A DNA stretch of 64,000 nt from Promicromonospora sukumoe 327MFSha3.1 (GCF_000385135.1 NZ_ARQM01000002.1:96947-160946), one strand, 5' to 3'; counted from the first letter of the stretch, positions 8,248 to 17,499 are shown. Numbers and translations are program-made. Notes: generated by a model not told the origin, from the sequence alone.

Positions 8248-8906
8248 TGCTCCCCGAACCGGTACCCGACGCCGGGCACGGTGTGGATCAGCCACGGGTC
8301 GCCCAGGCGCTTGCGCAGGGTCGAGATGGTGATGCGGACGGCGTTGGTGAACGGGTCGGCGTTCTCGTCCCAGGCACGTTCGAGCAGCTCCTCGGCGCTG
8401 ACCACGCCGCCGCGCGCGTCCATCAGCACCTGGGCCACCGCGAACTGCTTGCGGGTCAGGGAGATGTACCGGCCGTCGCGGTAGACCTCGCGGCGGTACG
8501 GGTCCAGGCGCACCGGCCCGAGCTCCAGCACGGGCGGGGTGGCGGCCTCGGGCCGCCGGGCCAGGGCGCGCAGCCGCAACACGAGCTCGCGCATCGCGAA
8601 GGGTTTGGTCAGGTAGTCGTCGACGCCGAGCTCGAAGCCGGTCACCTTGTCGGTGAGCTCCCCCGCGGCGGTCAGCATGATGACCCGCACCCCGGGGTGC
8701 TCCGCGACGAGGCGGCGGGCCACCTCGTCCCCGTGCACCACGGGGACGTCCCGGTCGAGCACCACGGCGTCGTACGGCGTGGCGGCGACCAGGTCGAGCG
8801 CCGTGCCGCCGTCGTTCGCGACGTCCGCGGCGATCGCCTCCAGCCGGAGCCCGTCCCGGATCGCCTCCGCGAGATAGGGCTCGTCCTCCACCACCAAGAC
8901 ACGCAT
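8244..8906 (-). CDS. OmpR/PhoB-family response regulator, VanR-like
   Basis: This 220-residue protein has an N-terminal receiver domain (acidic pair ED near residues 7-8, phosphoacceptor Asp51 in VVLDRDVP, conserved Lys in LTKPF) and a C-terminal winged-helix DNA-binding domain (ISLTRKQFAVAQVLM, RITISTLRKRLG, HTVPGVGYRF). It is the partner of the overlapping kinase gene. ATG 8906 begins the conserved receiver directly. The divergent gene at 8996, a carboxypeptidase, is the obvious first target to test. Confidence 0.92.
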   Translation of the reverse strand: MRVLVVEDEPYLAEAIRDGLRLEAIAADVANDGGTALDLVAATPYDAVVLDRDVPVVHGDEVARRLVAEHPGVRVIMLTAAGELTDKVTGFELGVDDYLTKPFAMRELVLRLRALARRPEAATPPVLELGPVRLDPYRREVYRDGRYISLTRKQFAVAQVLMDARGGVVSAEELLERAWDENADPFTNAVRITISTLRKRLGDPWLIHTVPGVGYRFGEQ

Positions 8907-8995
8907 GTCAGCACACGCTACCGGCGGGCACATATCGGCGGCGTATCGAGAACCGGAGACGCCCTGGCAACGTGCGGCCCGGTGGGCTGGTGCCC

Positions 8996-9661
8996 ATGAC
9001 CAGACAAGAGCTCGCTCATCCCCCGGCGTACGGCAACGGTCCCGCCCGGCACGTCCCTCGCCCCGCACGCCGCCGCTCCGGCCGCCCGGTCGCGTTCCTC
9101 CTCGTGGCCGCCGCGGTGGTGCTCGTCGCCGTGTTCGGCGTCTACCCCCTGCTCGACCGCACCGACCAGCCGGTGGTGCAGGCCGTCGACCGGGCACTGG
9201 ACGCCGCCCGGTCCTCCGACCAGGCGACCGGCGTGGCCGGCGGCGACATCCCCGACGGCGCGGCGACGCTCGACGACGACCTCCCGGCGATCACCGGCCT
9301 CGACGCCGCGCTCACCGACGCCGTCCGCACGGCCGCCGACGACGCCGCGGCCGACGGCATCGACTTCTGGGTCACCAGCGGCTGGCGCAGCCCCGCGTAC
9401 CAGCAGCGGCTGCTCGACGACGCCGTCCGGACCTACGGCAGCCTGGACGCCGCACGCGAGCGGGTCAGCACGCCCGAGCTGTCCGAGCACGTGCACGGCA
9501 AGGCCATCGACATCGGCCCCACCGAGGGCGCGTACTGGCTCATCCAGCACGGGCCGGAGTACGGGCTGTGCCAGGTGTACTCCAACGAGATCTGGCACTT
9601 CGAGCTGCTCACCCGGCCCGGCGGCACGTGCCCGGCGCTGCTCGAGAACGCGGGCGGGTGA
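8996..9661 (+). CDS. VanY-like D-alanyl-D-alanine carboxypeptidase (M15B), membrane-anchored
   Basis: This 221-residue protein has a single N-terminal membrane span (about residues 26-48, PVAFLLVAAAVVLVAVFGVYP) followed by an external zinc peptidase domain. M15 features are visible: SGWRSPAYQQRLL, the zinc ligands in SEHVHGKAIDIG, and EIWHFEL near the end. It should trim the terminal D-Ala of peptidoglycan peptides. ATG 8996 is chosen; a GTG at 8972 would add eight residues. It faces the VanRS-like pair across 89 bases. No D-Ala-D-Lac ligase or VanX is nearby, so this is not a full glycopeptide-resistance cluster. Confidence 0.87.
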   Translation: MTRQELAHPPAYGNGPARHVPRPARRRSGRPVAFLLVAAAVVLVAVFGVYPLLDRTDQPVVQAVDRALDAARSSDQATGVAGGDIPDGAATLDDDLPAITGLDAALTDAVRTAADDAAADGIDFWVTSGWRSPAYQQRLLDDAVRTYGSLDAARERVSTPELSEHVHGKAIDIGPTEGAYWLIQHGPEYGLCQVYSNEIWHFELLTRPGGTCPALLENAGG

Positions 9662-9666
9662 GGCCG

Positions 9667-10704
9667 TCAGGCGAGCGACGCCCGGGCCAGCCGCCCGCGC
9701 ACGCCCGCGTCGGTGAGCGTGCCGACGTCGTCCACCCACTGCTCGACGCCGCCCCGGTGCGGCAGGGCCCGCACCTCCGGGTCGGTGACGGCGGTGCGGA
9801 GCGCGCCCGCGACGTCGCGCAGGCCCGTGAACGGCCGGTCGTAGAAGTCCTCGCACGCCGGGCCGTCCAGCGCGGGCAGCCCCACGGCGCGCTGCCGCGC
9901 GTGCAGCGCCTCGCACGCCTCGCGCAGGGCCGCGTCCCGCTCCGGCCAGGAGCCGGCCGCGAGCGCCCGCGCCAGGGCGTCGGCGACGGGCGGCGCCCCG
10001 GGCAGCCGCCCGAACAGGGTCCCGGCCCACTTGGGGTAGGGCGGCCAGTGCCGCTCGAGGAGGAAGCCGAGGCGCACCAGCGAGCCGGCCAGGCGGGCGG
10101 CGAGCAGCCGGGAGCCGAGGTCGTCGCCGCGCTGGCCGGTGCGGCCCACGAAGGGCAGCTCCTGCCCGACGCGCGTCCACTCGGCGGCCAGCACGTGCAG
10201 CCAGACGTCGTGCGGGTACCAGGTGAGCCGCTCGCGCAGCCCCGTGATCTCGCCGGGGCCGTCCTCGAACACCGGCCCGGCCGTCACCTCCAGCACGGCC
10301 TGCCCGGTCAGGGAGAGCCAGTCGGTCGCGCCGAGGTCGCCGCCGGGGCCACCGCCGAGGTCGAGCCCCGTGCGGGACCGCACGAAGCCGACCGGGTCCG
10401 CGACCTCGACCCGGTGCCGCACGGCCGGGTCCCAGGTGACGGGGAACGCCGTCGGTAGGTCCCGGTAGGCCGCCGGGAGGGTCGCGGCGAGCACCTCGTC
10501 GGTCTCGGTGACGCGGTCGGCGGGGACCAGCAGGGTCAGCCGGAGGCCCCAGTCGTGGTCGCGCGAGGTGTCGTCGTCCAGGCCCAGCACGTCGGAGCCG
10601 GAGCCGAGCCGGGCGGCCGCGCGCGGCAGGCCGGGCAGCTCCCGCTCCAGGATCGGCCGGACGACGTCGGACCAGTAGGCGCGGGCGAGCTCGGTTCCGG
10701 ACAT
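9667..10704 (-). CDS. DUF4037 protein with nucleotidyltransferase-like N-terminus
   Basis: This 345-residue soluble protein has an N-terminal segment GSGSDVLGLDDDTSRDHDWG, which resembles the GS...DxD metal-binding site of minimal nucleotidyltransferases. The C-terminal part, with WYPHDVWLHVLAAEW and YPKWAGTLF, matches what I know of DUF4037 proteins. A role in modifying a small molecule or RNA has been proposed only by analogy. It converges with the VanY-like gene (5-base gap) and lies just downstream of the kinase-FHA gene on the same strand (66-base gap), so those two may share a transcript. Confidence 0.72.
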   Translation of the reverse strand: MSGTELARAYWSDVVRPILERELPGLPRAAARLGSGSDVLGLDDDTSRDHDWGLRLTLLVPADRVTETDEVLAATLPAAYRDLPTAFPVTWDPAVRHRVEVADPVGFVRSRTGLDLGGGPGGDLGATDWLSLTGQAVLEVTAGPVFEDGPGEITGLRERLTWYPHDVWLHVLAAEWTRVGQELPFVGRTGQRGDDLGSRLLAARLAGSLVRLGFLLERHWPPYPKWAGTLFGRLPGAPPVADALARALAAGSWPERDAALREACEALHARQRAVGLPALDGPACEDFYDRPFTGLRDVAGALRTAVTDPEVRALPHRGGVEQWVDDVGTLTDAGVRGRLARASLA

Positions 10705-10770
10705 GCGGTCAACCTAGGAGCCGGGACCCCCGTGGTCCAGGCGATCGGGTGCGCGCCCGCCCAACGAGTC

Positions 10771-12213
10771 TCACCGCACGCTGGCCGTCACCGCGCGGGC
10801 CGTGAGGCAGGTCCAGCCGCCCACGTAGATGCGGTCGCCGTCGGCCAGCCAGCGCCGTTCCCCCGGGCGCAGCGGCTCGGTGGGCAGGGCGTCGCCGCGC
10901 GCGGCGACGTAGGTGCCGTTGGCCGAGCCGAGGTCGACGACGCTCCAGCCGGCCTCGGTCCAGGCGATCTCGCAGTGCCGGCGCGAGACGCCGGTGTCCT
11001 CGCACACGATGTCGGGCACGACGCCGCGGCTGCGCGACGCCCGGCCCACCACGAGCCGGTCGCCGGTCAGCGGAACCACGGCGTCGGACGACGACGTCGG
11101 GGTCAGCCGGTCCTCCGGCGACTGCTCGGCCGACCACTCGTGGTCGGAGCTGACCTCGACGGCCCAGGCCGTGGGCTCGCTCGCGGCCTGCAGCGGCCGC
11201 ACGGCGGGCAGGGTCACGCGCGGCAGCGTGATGGAGTCGTCCGGGCGGGGCGCCGCCCCGATGCGGACCGCCAGGAGCGGCACGTGCTCCTGGACCACGT
11301 TCGGGTGCGCGGCCAGCATGCGCGCCAGGGCCAGCGAGCCGTCCAGCGGCAGCCCGGCGCTGGGCCGCACCAGCACGTCGTCGCGCTTCTCCGTGAGGTG
11401 CCGGAGCACCAGCGACCGGAACGTCGGCGCGTGCAGCAGCAGCTTTCCGGTCGTGACGGCGACCGGCACGACGCCGGGGTGGCTCAGCACCGCGCACAGC
11501 CCGTCCGCGAGCGACCGGGCGGCCTCGTCGAGGATCTCGCGGCAGGCGGCGTCGCCGTAGTCCGCGGCGGTGATGACCTGCGGCGCGAACCCGGCGAACT
11601 GCGAGACGTCGGCGACCGACGTCCAGCGCTCCCGCCGGCCGAAGTGCTCCTCGGCGGCCCGGACCAGGCCCGGGGAGGCGCCCATGCGGCGGCCGTCCAT
11701 CGCCCGGGCCGCGGCGTCCAGGCCGCGCCGGCCGATCCAGGCGCCGCCGCCGTTGTCCCCCACGTGCGGGCCCATCCCGTCGGCGAGGTGCCAGCGCCCG
11801 ATGTCGTCGCAGGCCACGGCCACAGCGCCGGTGCCGACGGCGAGCGTGGCGCCCGACCCGGTGCCGAGCGCGCCCAGGTGCGCGGTGACGGCGTCGCTGG
11901 AGACGGCGGTCGAGCGGGTCCGCAGCTCCTCGGCCAGGATGTCGTGCACGCGGTTGGCGTCCAGCGCCCCGGAGTGCGTCATGGAGCGGAAGCCCCGCAG
12001 GCCCACGGCCGCGGCCGACACCCGCGGGCGCCCGCCGAACTGGGCGGCGAACCCGCGGCACAGCTCGCGCACCACCTCCGGCACCGTCGACCGGCCGCCG
12101 ACGATCGTGGCGGGCGGCCCCGTGACCTCGTACGACCGGCCCGCCCGGGACGCGGCGAACCGCAAGCGCGAACCCGTGCCGCCGATGTCCACGCCAACCA
12201 CTCGAACGTCCAC
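10771..12213 (-). CDS. BadF/BadG-type sugar kinase fused to an FHA domain
   Basis: This 480-residue protein joins two domains. Residues 1 to about 300 are an actin-fold BadF/BadG/BcrA/BcrD ATPase, the group that includes N-acetylglucosamine kinase. It has VVGVDIGGTGSR at the start, VGTGAVAVA, and GDNGGGAWIGRRGL. Residues from about 385 to 470 are a forkhead-associated domain (LVVGRASRSRG, VSRRHCEI, DLGSANGTYV), which binds phosphothreonine. A sugar kinase with its own phosphopeptide-reading domain suggests control by, or scaffolding with, a Ser/Thr kinase. GTG 12213 is preferred (AAAGGG seven bases upstream); GTG 12264 would add 17 residues. Confidence 0.8.
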   Translation of the reverse strand: MDVRVVGVDIGGTGSRLRFAASRAGRSYEVTGPPATIVGGRSTVPEVVRELCRGFAAQFGGRPRVSAAAVGLRGFRSMTHSGALDANRVHDILAEELRTRSTAVSSDAVTAHLGALGTGSGATLAVGTGAVAVACDDIGRWHLADGMGPHVGDNGGGAWIGRRGLDAAARAMDGRRMGASPGLVRAAEEHFGRRERWTSVADVSQFAGFAPQVITAADYGDAACREILDEAARSLADGLCAVLSHPGVVPVAVTTGKLLLHAPTFRSLVLRHLTEKRDDVLVRPSAGLPLDGSLALARMLAAHPNVVQEHVPLLAVRIGAAPRPDDSITLPRVTLPAVRPLQAASEPTAWAVEVSSDHEWSAEQSPEDRLTPTSSSDAVVPLTGDRLVVGRASRSRGVVPDIVCEDTGVSRRHCEIAWTEAGWSVVDLGSANGTYVAARGDALPTEPLRPGERRWLADGDRIYVGGWTCLTARAVTASVR

Positions 12214-12406
12214 TTCGGGGCCCTTTGCCCCACCCAGCTGACCAGTCACAATCGACACCGGCACATATTCACCCGGTATGCCACCCCGCGCATGTGTCGG
12301 CTGTCATACGGCGGCGTCACCCGAAGAGGGTGACCCACGCGGGCTGCCGCACCGCCGACGATGGGGCCGTGCGCAACCACCGCCCGTCGTCCCCCGGCGG
12401 CCCCTG

Positions 12407-12973
12407 ATGTCCGCCCTCGCCGTACTGGTCGTGGGGCTGGTCCTGCTGCTCGCGGGATCCCTGTCGGTGCGTCTGGCCGTGCTGCTGGCCGGGTTCGGCG
12501 TGTCGTGGACGCTCGCGGTGGCCATGAACGCCGACACCGGGACGGCCCTGCTCATCGGGGTGGCCGGCGCGGTGCTCGCGTTCCTGGTCACGCTCATCGC
12601 GGCCCGGCTGATGTTCTTCGTCTGCGGCCTGTGCGTCGGCGCGGTGATCGGCGCCAAGCTCTTCGTGCTGGTGCAGGGCGGCACCGCGGACGTGCTGCTC
12701 GCGGTGATCCTGATCCCGGCCGTGGCGCTGCTGTGCGCGTTCCTGGCCCGGCGGCTGGGGCGCCGGTTCCTGGTCTGGGGCACAGCGGCCGGCGGCGCCA
12801 CCCTGGTCCTGTCCGCGGTCGGCCGGCTCTGGACCGACGCCGGAGAGCTGTGGCAGCCCGAGACCGGCGGCGGCGTGGCGCTGTTCCTGGCGCTGTGGGT
12901 GGTGCTCGCCGTCATCGGCGCGATGGTGCAGAGGCGCGGCCTGGGGTCACGCACCGACAAGGCGGAGGCGTAG
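12407..12973 (+). CDS. Small multi-pass membrane protein, DUF4203/TMEM198-like
   Basis: This 188-residue protein is almost entirely hydrophobic, with six or seven membrane helices and a charged C-terminal tail (QRRGLGSRTDKAEA). The pattern of short glycine-rich helices (CGLCVGAVIGAKLF) resembles DUF4203/TMEM198 proteins, but I would not assign a function. ATG 12407 is the likely start; there is no clear ribosome-binding site, so the message may be leaderless. It precedes two other small envelope-type genes on the same strand. Confidence 0.65.
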   Translation: MSALAVLVVGLVLLLAGSLSVRLAVLLAGFGVSWTLAVAMNADTGTALLIGVAGAVLAFLVTLIAARLMFFVCGLCVGAVIGAKLFVLVQGGTADVLLAVILIPAVALLCAFLARRLGRRFLVWGTAAGGATLVLSAVGRLWTDAGELWQPETGGGVALFLALWVVLAVIGAMVQRRGLGSRTDKAEA

Positions 12974-13069
12974 ACCGGCCGCATTCACCGTTAACGGGTG
13001 AGGCACGACGTCCCGCGGCGCGGTGGAGTGGCAGCGTCAGGCAGCACGCGCGCCCCGAAGGAGACGTCG

Positions 13070-13591
13070 ATGTCCCAGTCCACCCTCACCGCCTGGAAGT
13101 TCGAGACCGCCGACGGCGCGGACGCGGCGGCGAAGACGATCCAGCAGCTCGCCAAGCAGAAGCTCGTCACGGTGCACGACGCCGCCACCGTCCGCTGGGA
13201 GGTCGGCGCCAAGAAGCCCAAGACCCACCAGCTGTCCTCGCTGACCGGCGCAGGAGCCCTCGGGGGCGCCTTCTGGGGGATGCTGTTCGGCCTGCTGTTC
13301 TTCGTCCCCCTGCTCGGCGCCGCGATCGGCGCCGCCACCGGTGCCCTGAGCGGCGCGCTCGCGGACGTCGGCATCGACGACGGGTTCATCAACCGGGTCC
13401 GGGACAAGATCACGCCGGGAACCTCGGCGCTGTTCATCCTGTCCTCCGACGCCGTCGTGGACAAGATCCGGGACGCGTTCGCGGGGCAGGAGACGCCCGA
13501 GCTCGTGTTCACCAACCTCAGCACCGAGCAGGAGGCCGCGCTGCGCGAGGTCTTCGGCGAGGAGCGGCAGACCGCCGAGGAGGCATCATGA
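13070..13591 (+). CDS. DUF1269-family protein
   Basis: This 173-residue protein begins with a soluble alpha/beta segment ([19 protein letters not shown]) and has a glycine-rich hydrophobic middle ([19 protein letters not shown], then [17 protein letters not shown]). A second soluble segment follows ([19 protein letters not shown]). This is the DUF1269 layout: membrane-associated, often stress-related, biochemical role unknown. ATG 13070 follows AAGGAGA. The stop overlaps the start of the next gene (ATGA at 13588). Confidence 0.8.
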   Translation: MSQSTLTAWKFETADGADAAAKTIQQLAKQKLVTVHDAATVRWEVGAKKPKTHQLSSLTGAGALGGAFWGMLFGLLFFVPLLGAAIGAATGALSGALADVGIDDGFINRVRDKITPGTSALFILSSDAVVDKIRDAFAGQETPELVFTNLSTEQEAALREVFGEERQTAEEAS

Positions 13592-14043
13592 CCAGCGCAT
13601 CCGGCTCGGAGCCGGTCCAGGGCACCTACCCGGGCGGCCGGGGCGGCCCCATCGAGTACGGCGAGACCAGCTCCGCGGCGCTGACCACCGCGGCCTTCGC
13701 GGGGGTCATGCTCATCATGGTCTCCGTGTTCCAGATCCTCCAGGGGATCGCGGCGACCGCCGCGGGCACCGTCTACGTCACGGGTGCCGAGTACGTCTTC
13801 CAGCTCGACGTGTCCACGTGGGGCTGGATCCACATCGTCGTGGGCGCGCTCGCGCTCGCCACCGGCATCGGCGTCCTGGCGACCCAGACGTGGGCCTACG
13901 TCCTGGGCATCATCCTGGCCGCGATCTCGTGCCTGACGAATTTTGCATTCATACCCTATTACCCAATTTGGAGTCTCGTCGTCATTGCCTTTGATGTCGC
14001 CGTAATCTGGGCGTTGTCCACACTTATCGCGAACCGCAGGTGA
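13588..14043 (+). CDS. Four-helix membrane protein, DUF7144-like
   Basis: This 151-residue protein has a short soluble N-terminus rich in glycine and then four membrane helices (about residues 32-54, 75-95, 98-120 and 126-145), typical of a small actinobacterial membrane family found beside DUF1269 genes. Its function is unknown. It is translationally coupled to the DUF1269 gene by ATGA. The last 40 codons use A/T-ending and rare codons (AAT, TTT, GCA, ATA, ATT, GTA), unlike the rest of the gene and its neighbours. Confidence 0.7.
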   Translation: MTSASGSEPVQGTYPGGRGGPIEYGETSSAALTTAAFAGVMLIMVSVFQILQGIAATAAGTVYVTGAEYVFQLDVSTWGWIHIVVGALALATGIGVLATQTWAYVLGIILAAISCLTNFAFIPYYPIWSLVVIAFDVAVIWALSTLIANRR

Positions 14044-14275
14044 CCGCCCCGAGAATTGGGTGAATCCCCGTGGTCCGCAGGCATCTCCGCACGATGCCGG
14101 GCATCATGACGAATAAGCGCACATCCCGTTTCGGTGCCCGCGGTCATCGACGCGACATTCTTGACCCGGCTTTCCGGAGGGAATGCGTGAATGCCAGGCC
14201 GGTGCCGTAACCACGTCACCGGCCGGTGGTCAGGGGGCGGCCGCCGCACTTCACGCCGAGTGAGGAACATGCGGA
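14044..14275. other. AT-richer intergenic region with hairpin, upstream of LuxR regulator
   Basis: This 232-base region has lower G+C than its surroundings. It contains a perfect 8-bp inverted repeat (GGCCGGTG 14197-14204 with CACCGGCC 14217-14224, 12-base loop) that could be a terminator for the upstream operon or an operator for the LuxR-type gene. A 38-codon open frame (14094-14210) is present, but I see no support for it as a gene. Confidence 0.4.
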
Positions 14276-17023
14276 ATGCGCGCCAACCCGAGCCCTGTCG
14301 TCCACCGCGGCACCAGCCCCGCACCCCACGCGACCCGGACGGCGCACGGCCCGCGCACGACGCCGCGGAGGATGGCCGAGGACGACCACCTGCCGCGGCT
14401 GCCGCGCATCTACGTGCCGCGGCTGCGGCTGTGGCAGCGGCTCGACGAGGCGACCGAGGGCGCCGTGACCCTCGTGGTCGCCCCGGCCGGGGCCGGCAAG
14501 ACGCTCGGCGTGACGGGCTGGCTGCGGCACGCCGCCCCGGCGCACGCAAAGCACCCCGTCTGGATCACCGCCGACGAGTCCTGGACGCCCGAGCAGATCG
14601 ACGCCGTGCTCGACGGCGCGGGGTCGCCCGCCGGTCCCGGGGACCCGCCGGCGCTGGTCGTGGTGGACGACGCCCACCTGCTGGCGCCGTCCGCCCTGCG
14701 CCGGGTCGACGAACGGCTGAACAACACGCCCGAGGCCATCCGGGTGTTGCTGCTGAGCCACTGGGTGCTACCCCTGACGAGGCTGGTGCCGGAGCTGCTG
14801 GGCAACTTCACGCTGCTGCGGGGCGACCTGCTGCGGCTGAGCGACGCCGAGAACACGGCTCTGGTCTCGGCGCACGCCCGGACCGGGGACCGGCAGGTGG
14901 TGGACGCCGTGGCGCGGCAGGCGGAGGGCTGGTGCGCGGCGGCGGTGCTCGCCGCCCGGGACCTCAGCGGCGCGCCGGACCCGGTGGCGGCGGCCCGCCT
15001 GCTGGCCAACGACGTCGCGCCGATCGCCACGCTCGTCGCGGGCGAGGTCTTCAGCACGCTCACCCCGCGGCAGCGGCACCTGCTGCTCGCGATCGCGGGC
15101 GACGGCGTGGTGAGCGTTCCCGCGGCGGCCCACCTGACCCACGACCAGCACGCCGGCGAGATCCTCGCCGAGCTGGAGGACACCGGCCTGCTGGTGATGC
15201 GCGAGGAGCACGGGTGCCCGCCGGCGCCGTCGGACGAGGCGCAGGCGACCGGCGGCTTCCGCGTGCACCCGCTGCTGGCCGAGGTGGTCCGGCGGCAGCT
15301 CGCCGCAGGCGGTGTGGACGCCGCCCGGGCTCGGTCCACGGTGATCCGCGCCGTCCGGCTCGACATGGCGCGCGGCAACCTCTCCGAGGCGTTCGCGCGC
15401 CTCGTGCGCGTGGGCGCGCCCACCGAGGCCGCCGATGTGCTGGCCCGCGACGGGGTGCGCATGGTGCTCAACCAGTGCGAGCACGACGACGTGGGCGAGT
15501 TCGTCCGGGCGCAGCCCGAGATCGTCGACCACCGGCCCGACACCTGGTTCGCCATCGCGCTGGACTGCTGGGTGCGGGACGACCTGGAGGGCGCGCGGCA
15601 CTGGGGCGACCGGCTGCTGGCGGACCGGCGGAGACGGTCCCCCACCTGGCTGACCGGCGGGTCCGACGGGCTGGACGCGACGGTCGCCTGCGTGCGCCTG
15701 TGGCGGGTGGCGCTCGGGCTCGAGCCGGCCTACGCCGCCGTCGGGCACGCCAAGCGCGTGGTGGTCGCGTCGCAGACCCGGCCGGCGGTGCGCGAGGCCA
15801 ACGCCGACGTGCTGCCCGTGCTGGCGGCCGAGCTGGGCGTGACCCAGAACTGGCTCGGCGAGCTCACCGAGGCCGAGACCAGCCTCACTCTGGCCGTCAG
15901 CCTGTCGCGCAGCAAGGGGCTCGCGCCGCTCGGCGTGCACGCCCTGAGCCACCTCGCCTTCACGCAGTACATGCGCGGCCGAGAGAACGCGTGCGTCGAG
16001 CTGGCCGGCGAGGTGCTCGTGGCCGCCGACGCGCCGGGGGCCCGCACGCTCCCGTTCGTCACCGCGCGGGCCGGGCTCGCCCGGCTGCTCGCGCGCCTGC
16101 TCGACGTCCCCTCGCCCACCGGGCCGGCCCAGGCGCAGGTGATCGACACCCGCTGTCACGGCGCGGACCTGTGCACCCGCTTCTGGTTCCGCGTCTGGGA
16201 CGCCCGCCAGGCCGTCCTGGCCGGCGACGTGATCGACGCCCGGCGCATCCTCGCCACCCCGCGGGAGAGCCCGCGCCTGACCGACGACCAGCTCCCCGAG
16301 CACCTGCGGGTCGCCCTGCTGGTGGAGCAGGCGTTCGTGGCGGTGCTCGCCAGCGACCGCGACACCCTCAAGTCGCTGCACGGCACGCTCGACGCGCTCG
16401 GCGCCGTCGGCGAGGCCGCGCTCGTCCAGGGCCTGCGCGCCGACCGCGAGGGCGACCGCCGGGGCGCGGCGGTCGCGTTCGAGGCCGCCGCCGCGGACGC
16501 CGCCTACTCCCAGCCGCCCACCCGGGCGCTGGCGCTGGTGTGCGAGGCGCAGATCCTGGACGCGCTGGGTGACACCACCAGGTCGCAGGACCGGCTGGTG
16601 GAGGCCATCTCCGTGACCGAGGCCCGGCGCAACGCCGCGCCCTTCTTCGGCTGGGCCCGCCAGGGCACGCCCATCGCGACGCTGCTGCACCGGCTCGTCG
16701 AGCACCCGGCCGGCACCTGGGTGCACGAGCTCGCCGCGACGTCGGCCGACCGGCCCGACGTGACGGTCCTGTACGCGTCGATGACGGCGACACCCCGCGA
16801 GCTCGGCGAGGTGAGCATGGCCCTGGTGCCGCCGGCGCTGAGCCCGCGCGAGCGCGAGGTGCTCAACGAGCTGGCCCGCGGCGCCACCTACGCGGACATC
16901 GCCGCCGCGCTGTTCGTCTCGGAGAACACGGTCAAGACGCACGTCTCCAGCCTGTACACCAAGCTCGCGGCGTCGCGGCGCAGCGAGGCGCTGAAGATCG
17001 CGCGGAGCTTCCGGCTGCTGTGA
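14276..17023 (+). CDS. Large LuxR-family (MalT/LAL-like) ATP-dependent regulator
   Basis: This 915-residue protein has a STAND-type ATPase at the N-terminus (Walker A APAGAGKT at about 69-76, Walker B ALVVVDDAHLL), a long middle of tetratricopeptide-like helices, and a C-terminal LuxR DNA-binding domain from about residue 850 (LSPREREVLNELARG, ADIAAALFVSENTVKTHVSSLYTKL). Such MalT-like regulators bind an inducer and ATP, form oligomers, and activate transcription. No obvious target is adjacent, since downstream genes face the other way. The start is uncertain: ATG 14276 or ATG 14372, the latter matching where conserved sequence begins. Confidence 0.86.
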   Translation: MRANPSPVVHRGTSPAPHATRTAHGPRTTPRRMAEDDHLPRLPRIYVPRLRLWQRLDEATEGAVTLVVAPAGAGKTLGVTGWLRHAAPAHAKHPVWITADESWTPEQIDAVLDGAGSPAGPGDPPALVVVDDAHLLAPSALRRVDERLNNTPEAIRVLLLSHWVLPLTRLVPELLGNFTLLRGDLLRLSDAENTALVSAHARTGDRQVVDAVARQAEGWCAAAVLAARDLSGAPDPVAAARLLANDVAPIATLVAGEVFSTLTPRQRHLLLAIAGDGVVSVPAAAHLTHDQHAGEILAELEDTGLLVMREEHGCPPAPSDEAQATGGFRVHPLLAEVVRRQLAAGGVDAARARSTVIRAVRLDMARGNLSEAFARLVRVGAPTEAADVLARDGVRMVLNQCEHDDVGEFVRAQPEIVDHRPDTWFAIALDCWVRDDLEGARHWGDRLLADRRRRSPTWLTGGSDGLDATVACVRLWRVALGLEPAYAAVGHAKRVVVASQTRPAVREANADVLPVLAAELGVTQNWLGELTEAETSLTLAVSLSRSKGLAPLGVHALSHLAFTQYMRGRENACVELAGEVLVAADAPGARTLPFVTARAGLARLLARLLDVPSPTGPAQAQVIDTRCHGADLCTRFWFRVWDARQAVLAGDVIDARRILATPRESPRLTDDQLPEHLRVALLVEQAFVAVLASDRDTLKSLHGTLDALGAVGEAALVQGLRADREGDRRGAAVAFEAAAADAAYSQPPTRALALVCEAQILDALGDTTRSQDRLVEAISVTEARRNAAPFFGWARQGTPIATLLHRLVEHPAGTWVHELAATSADRPDVTVLYASMTATPRELGEVSMALVPPALSPREREVLNELARGATYADIAAALFVSENTVKTHVSSLYTKLAASRRSEALKIARSFRLL

Positions 17024-17032
17024 CGCAGGAGC

Positions 17033-17446
17033 TCAGCAGTCGAGCTCGGACACCACGTCGTCGCGCGCCGTCTTCACCCCGGCGGCCTCGTCCTGGAGCG
17101 TGCTGAGCGCCCCGGCGACGGTCGCGTCGCCCGCGACGTCGTCGACGGCCTTCTGGAGGCCGGCCCACGCGTCGTCGAGCTCCTGCGAACGGTCCTGGAC
17201 CACCTCGGTCGCGGCCGACTCGAACGACTGCCACGCCGAGCTGAGCTCGTCCCGCGCGGCCCGGACGTCGTCGACCGTCGCGTCGGGGGTGAGCGTCGAC
17301 CGGAAGTCGTCCAGCGCCGTGTCGAGGTCGTCGGCGGCGCCGCACGCCTGCGCGGTGTTCTCCTCCGCCGTGTCGCCGCCGGAGCACGCGGCCGTCCCCA
17401 GGAGCATCAGTCCCACCAGCACTCCTGCTGTCGCTGTGCGCCTCAT
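17033..17446 (-). CDS. Small lipoprotein of unknown function
   Basis: This 137-residue protein has a lipoprotein signal peptide (MRRTATAGVLVGLMLLGTAAC) with the lipobox cysteine at residue 21. The mature part is helical, acidic and heptad-like (DLDTALDDFRSTL, ARDELSSAWQSFESAA), so it may form a coiled coil. It ends with a cysteine as the last residue. It lies 53 bases after the HAD gene on the same strand with its own AAGGA site, and may be the last gene of the sulfatase operon. I do not recognise a named family. Confidence 0.72.
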   Translation of the reverse strand: MRRTATAGVLVGLMLLGTAACSGGDTAEENTAQACGAADDLDTALDDFRSTLTPDATVDDVRAARDELSSAWQSFESAATEVVQDRSQELDDAWAGLQKAVDDVAGDATVAGALSTLQDEAAGVKTARDDVVSELDC

Positions 17447-17499
17447 GTCATGTCCTTCTTCCGTGGGTACCGGGTCCGCGGCGGGTGCCGGACGCCGGG

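Noticed and set aside
8996..9661. Complete vancomycin-resistance (van) cluster
   Set aside because: Only the kinase, regulator and VanY-like peptidase are present; no VanH, VanA/B-type ligase or VanX is seen.
14094..14210. 38-codon open frame in the AT-rich region before the LuxR gene
   Set aside because: There is no ribosome-binding site, no recognisable family, and it ends within the hairpin at 14197-14224.
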